This document shows, piece by piece, positions 47,834 through 49,130 of a stretch of DNA of 49,130 nucleotides. Both the position numbers and the translations under genes were made by a program. The notes beneath the pieces were generated by a model. It was not told the origin of the DNA. It saw only the letters and a list, made by a program, of their open reading frames with translations, and searched no databases. The DNA is from Variovorax sp. dw_308. GTDB lineage: Bacteria; Pseudomonadota; Gammaproteobacteria; Burkholderiales; Burkholderiaceae_C. Positions within the stretch are counted from its first letter, which is position 1; each line of letters begins with the position of its first letter. Location: the NCBI RefSeq assembly GCF_019207085.1, contig NZ_JAATOM010000034.1, positions 1 through 49,130 of the forward strand, written 5' to 3'.

Positions 47834-49130
47834 TCAGGCGAGCTGCGTCAGCAACTGCCTGGCTTCGGCCTTGAGGTCGCCGGTGGCTTCGGCCGCCACT
47901 TCCTCGACCAGCGAGCGAGCGCCTTCGGCATCGCCGATGGCTTGCAGTTCACGCGCCAGCGACAGCTTGATCGCATGCGGGCTCTCGTGCGGGTCGTCAT
48001 GGCCTTCGAGGCTGCCCCGGCTGGTTTCGAGCGGCGCACGGCCGGTCATGGAACTCATGTCGAATTCGATGAAGCCCGAATCGCCGGGCAGGCCGGCGCG
48101 CAGCGTGGCCGGCTGGGTGCGTTCGTCGTCGTGGTGCGAGGGGGCGCGGCGCATCGGTTCCAGCGCGGCGGGGGCCGTGTCGAAATCGTTGGCGAACTCG
48201 GTGTGCTGGTGGCCGTCGTCGAGCGGGGCGCGCACGGTGCGCTCGTAGTCGTCGATGTCCGGGATGACGGCTGGACGTGCCGGCGGCAGGCTGGCGCTTG
48301 GCGGCGTGGGCACGGGGACGGCGACCGGGATCGGAACCGGCTGCACGGGCGCCTTGGCAACCGGGGGCTTGCTCAGATCGAGGTCGAAGTCGAGCGGCGC
48401 TACCGATGCCACGAAGGCCGGCGGCGCTGCGATGGGTTCGCGTGCGGCCCGCACGGCCGTGGGTTCCATCGGGATGGTGACCGGGCTGTCGTCCGCGCTC
48501 GAGAGGGGCGCCGCGCTCGCTGGCAGCGAGCGTGCGCCGGGTTGGTACAGCGGGTTGCCCGGGTCCAGTTCGCGACCCATCTCGACCACGCGGTTCCACT
48601 CGGTGCCGGTGCCGCCTGTCAGCTTGTGCACGTCGGCGGCCAGGGCTTCGTAGGCGCGCAGGTCGCGGCGCTTGGCATGGATCTCGAGCAGCTTGAGGTG
48701 GATGGCGGTGCGTTCCGGCGTGACACGCAGGGCCTCGCGCAGGATTTCCTCGGCTTGCAGGTCGCGGCCATAGGCGAGGTAGACATCGGCTTCGGCCACC
48801 GGGTCCACGTCGCCGGCATCGAGCTGGCTTGGCGAGTACGAGAGCGACGACGCGGTCGCGCCGCGGTTCTTGGTGTCGACCGATTCGCCACCGCTGGCGC
48901 CGAAGAAGGAGTCCTTGGGGATGCGGCTCTCCAGGAACACGCTGTCGCCCGCGTCCTGGCGCTTGCGGCCGAGCACACGGTAGAGCAGGAACCCGATGAG
49001 CAGGGCGACCAGCGCAGCGGCGCCGAGCATCAGCGGGCTGTCCATCAACTCCGCGAAGAAGCCGCGCTCGGCGGGTGCAGCCGCTTTCACCGGCGTGGCG
49101 GCCGGCGGCTTGGCTGCGGCAGGCGCGGGC
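47834..49130 (-). CDS. fimV: FimV family protein, C-terminal part (start beyond window)
   Basis: The reverse frame is open from the window edge to the stop at 47834 (432 codons). A Pro/Ala linker is followed by one transmembrane segment (LMLGAAALVALLIGFLLYRVL) and a basic turn RKRQ. A cytoplasmic part follows with a TPR-like segment (VYLAYGRDLQAEEILREAL, RTAIHLKLLEIHAKR). The extreme C-terminus (ELQAIGDAEGARSLVEEVAAE) is the FimV C-terminal domain. FimV is a polar peptidoglycan-binding hub for twitching and type IV pili. The LysM domain should lie upstream of the window. The acidic, low-complexity middle is usual. Confidence 0.88.
   Translation of the reverse strand, partial: PAPAAAKPPAATPVKAAAPAERGFFAELMDSPLMLGAAALVALLIGFLLYRVLGRKRQDAGDSVFLESRIPKDSFFGASGGESVDTKNRGATASSLSYSPSQLDAGDVDPVAEADVYLAYGRDLQAEEILREALRVTPERTAIHLKLLEIHAKRRDLRAYEALAADVHKLTGGTGTEWNRVVEMGRELDPGNPLYQPGARSLPASAAPLSSADDSPVTIPMEPTAVRAAREPIAAPPAFVASVAPLDFDLDLSKPPVAKAPVQPVPIPVAVPVPTPPSASLPPARPAVIPDIDDYERTVRAPLDDGHQHTEFANDFDTAPAALEPMRRAPSHHDDERTQPATLRAGLPGDSGFIEFDMSSMTGRAPLETSRGSLEGHDDPHESPHAIKLSLARELQAIGDAEGARSLVEEVAAEATGDLKAEARQLLTQLA

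Overview
The window is GC-rich, densely packed chromosomal DNA from a betaproteobacterium. Gene order and protein character (rpmF-plsX-fabHDG-acpP-fabF-rpoE-rseAB-mucD-lepAB-rnc-era-recO-pdxJ-acpS-nagZ, then trpF-trpB-trpA-accD-truA-fimV) fit Burkholderiales, most likely Comamonadaceae and Variovorax-like. This rests on recognition of families and synteny, not on a database search. I see no tRNA, rRNA, CRISPR array, insertion sequence with a transposase, or prophage.

Layout. (1) 1-5413: the 5' part of rne on the minus strand, then a plus-strand run rluC / HAD phosphatase / Rieske protein / sppA. (2) 5417-7911: a minus-strand block with an MFS transporter, a tetrapyrrole-methylase-family methyltransferase and maf. 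(3) 8010-14482: yceD, rpmF and the type II fatty-acid synthesis cluster plsX-fabH-fabD-fabG-acpP-fabF. (4) 14499-19042: a small YgfX-like membrane protein leading into the envelope-stress operon rpoE-rseA-rseB-mucD, closed by a strong terminator. (5) 19098-28400: an unusually AT-rich 470-bp gap, then lepA-lepB-DUF4845-rnc-era-recO-pdxJ-acpS-nagZ. (6) 28415-36212: more accessory material (a hydratase, a glycosyltransferase, a methyltransferase, a YgjP-like metallopeptidase with an Hsp70-like protein) plus lysS, a LON-domain protein and a YggT protein. (7) 36281-42966: a trans-4-hydroxyproline catabolic cluster (deaminase, substrate-binding protein, 4-hydroxyproline 2-epimerase, three-subunit D-hydroxyproline dehydrogenase, GntR regulator) with a perfect dyad in front of it. 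(8) 43049-49130, minus strand: fimV (partial), truA, trpF, trpB, trpA, accD.

The most unusual content is in the spacers. From lepA onward many gene gaps hold hairpin-forming dispersed elements of at least four families. The most interesting is a 109-115 bp element present twice (22530-22644 and 39411-39519). It has imperfect terminal inverted repeats, abuts the stop codon of the gene upstream in both places, and carries an internal hairpin with a GNRA tetraloop (GAAA in one copy, GAGA in the other) and one compensatory base-pair change between copies. The others are a 150-bp fold-back element (three copies), an 85-bp hairpin element (two full copies and one partial inverted copy), and a tandemly duplicated REP-like unit next to trpA. 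The mucD-lepA gap holds a perfect DnaA box, a 9-bp direct repeat and a perfect intrinsic terminator just upstream of lepA, which may close a small RNA or act as a leader attenuator.
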